From positions 1-13,591 of the forward strand of contig CALLAG010000409.1 in assembly GCA_938002705.1 (NCBI GenBank): a stretch of DNA of 13,591 bases, written 5' to 3'. Source of the stretch: an uncultured Saprospiraceae bacterium (lineage in GTDB: Bacteria > Bacteroidota > Bacteroidia > Chitinophagales > Saprospiraceae). Shown in pieces: positions 12,957 through 13,591 of this stretch. The notes beneath the pieces were generated by a model, which ran no database searches, was not told where the DNA came from, and saw only the letters and a list, made by a program, of their open reading frames with translations. The stretch's first letter is position 1. The number at the start of each line of letters is the position of its first letter. Made by a program: the position numbers and the translations under genes.

Positions 12957-13591
12957 ATGTTTGACGAAAATAGTATTAATATCCACCAGAGAAAAACGAA
13001 ATCACAATCTTTAGCATGGGTCTTGCTAATTATCCTCAGTCTGATCTGGGGCAGCTCTTTTATTCTGATCAAGAAAGCCCTTATTTCCTTTACACCGTTG
13101 CAAGTAGGTTCTGGACGTATCGTTTTTGCATTTATCGCATTTCTACCTTTATTTTTCTATCACTTTAAGAAGGTTAACTGGCAGAAGCTGAAGCCCCTCA
13201 TCGTCGTAGGGCTATGTGGTAGCGGCTTACCAGCTATATTATATGCTACAGGGCAGTCACAATTACCATCAGCTGTAGCAGGTGTTCTTAATAGCCTGAC
13301 GCCGATAGCCACTCTGCTCATTTCTATCCTATTCTTCAGTAAGAAATTTAACATTAATCAGATCTATGGTGTCCTCATAGGGCTCATAGGTGTTTGTATT
13401 ATTTTTTTTATAAAAGAGAATGACACCCTCGCATTTCCATTTCTGTATGCAGGACTCATCGTCATAGCGACGATATGCTACGGTATCAGCGCTAATACGG
13501 TAAGTCATTACCTCTCAGGTATGAAGCCCATAATGATCAGCACTTTGTCATTCGTACTTATAGGACCATTCGCATTAATATATCTCCTGAG
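12957..13591 (+). CDS. EamA-family (DMT) transporter, 3' truncated by window end
   Basis: An open frame from ATG 12957-12959 runs to the window end, giving 211 codons so far. After a short polar N-terminus (MFDENSINIHQRKTKSQ), hydrophobic helices follow. The first carries LSLIWGSSFILIKKAL, the hallmark of the first EamA repeat, with later segments VGLCGSGLPAILYATGQ and AGVLNSLTPIATLLISILFF. EamA proteins are inner-membrane drug/metabolite exporters with two five-helix repeats of about 300 residues. About seven helices are present here, so repeat two has begun. The substrate cannot be named. The gene diverges from prs with only 10 bp between start codons. No downstream ATG would keep helix one complete, so this start is favoured. 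Confidence 0.88.
   Translation, partial: MFDENSINIHQRKTKSQSLAWVLLIILSLIWGSSFILIKKALISFTPLQVGSGRIVFAFIAFLPLFFYHFKKVNWQKLKPLIVVGLCGSGLPAILYATGQSQLPSAVAGVLNSLTPIATLLISILFFSKKFNINQIYGVLIGLIGVCIIFFIKENDTLAFPFLYAGLIVIATICYGISANTVSHYLSGMKPIMISTLSFVLIGPFALIYLL

Noticed and set aside
12947..13072. 42-residue N-terminal extension of prs
   Set aside because: Matches nothing in the PRPP synthetase family, is antisense to the EamA transporter gene, and ATG 12946 gives the normal length and N-terminus.

Overview
The window looks like a chromosomal piece of a member of the Bacteroidota, most likely a Saprospiraceae-type or related environmental lineage. The evidence is a fused lpxC-fabZ gene, a cysteine-rich surface protein with a type IX secretion (T9SS) C-terminal sorting domain, a CTC-type ribosomal protein L25 next to prs, a short-lid adenylate kinase, and A-rich rather than Shine-Dalgarno start regions. 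The species assignment is inference. No rRNA, tRNA, CRISPR array, integrase or transposase gene was seen.

Layout. Positions 1-189 hold the end of a plus-strand succinylglutamate desuccinylase/aspartoacylase-like gene. Positions 190-415 are a non-coding gap between convergent genes. It carries two copies of a 41-bp hairpin repeat exactly 160 bp apart, with a CAA/AACAAT microsatellite between them. Positions 416-4256 (minus) are a tight lipid A operon: lpxD, lpxC-fabZ, lpxA, then a stand-alone ABC ATPase, with only 1-2 bp between genes. Positions 4517-6712 (plus) are a three-gene cluster: HemC-like, DEDDh exonuclease-like, HemD-like. Positions 6722-9046 (minus) hold two exported proteins, one with a T9SS sorting domain and one AT-rich and unrecognised. 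Positions 9132-11224 (minus) hold sua5, adk and an NlpC/P60 endopeptidase gene. Positions 11324-12946 (minus) hold prs and rplY, ending in a strong intrinsic terminator. From 12957 (plus) a truncated EamA-family transporter runs off the window, diverging from prs with only 10 bp between start codons.

How the genes work together. LpxA, LpxC and LpxD catalyse three of the early steps of lipid A synthesis, and fusion to FabZ ties this to fatty-acid elongation. Prs, L25, Sua5 and Adk are housekeeping genes for nucleotide supply and translation.

The most unusual part is the hemC-exo-hemD cluster. The HemC-like protein keeps the family framework but has Tyr where the dipyrromethane-cofactor cysteine should be, Glu where the catalytic Asp should be, and changes in several substrate-binding loops. 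The neighbouring exonuclease-like protein has lost three of the five DEDDh catalytic residues. Both reading frames are fully open, so this looks like a maintained set of diverged or catalytically dead proteins rather than ordinary gene decay. Whether they have a new function cannot be decided from this sequence alone.
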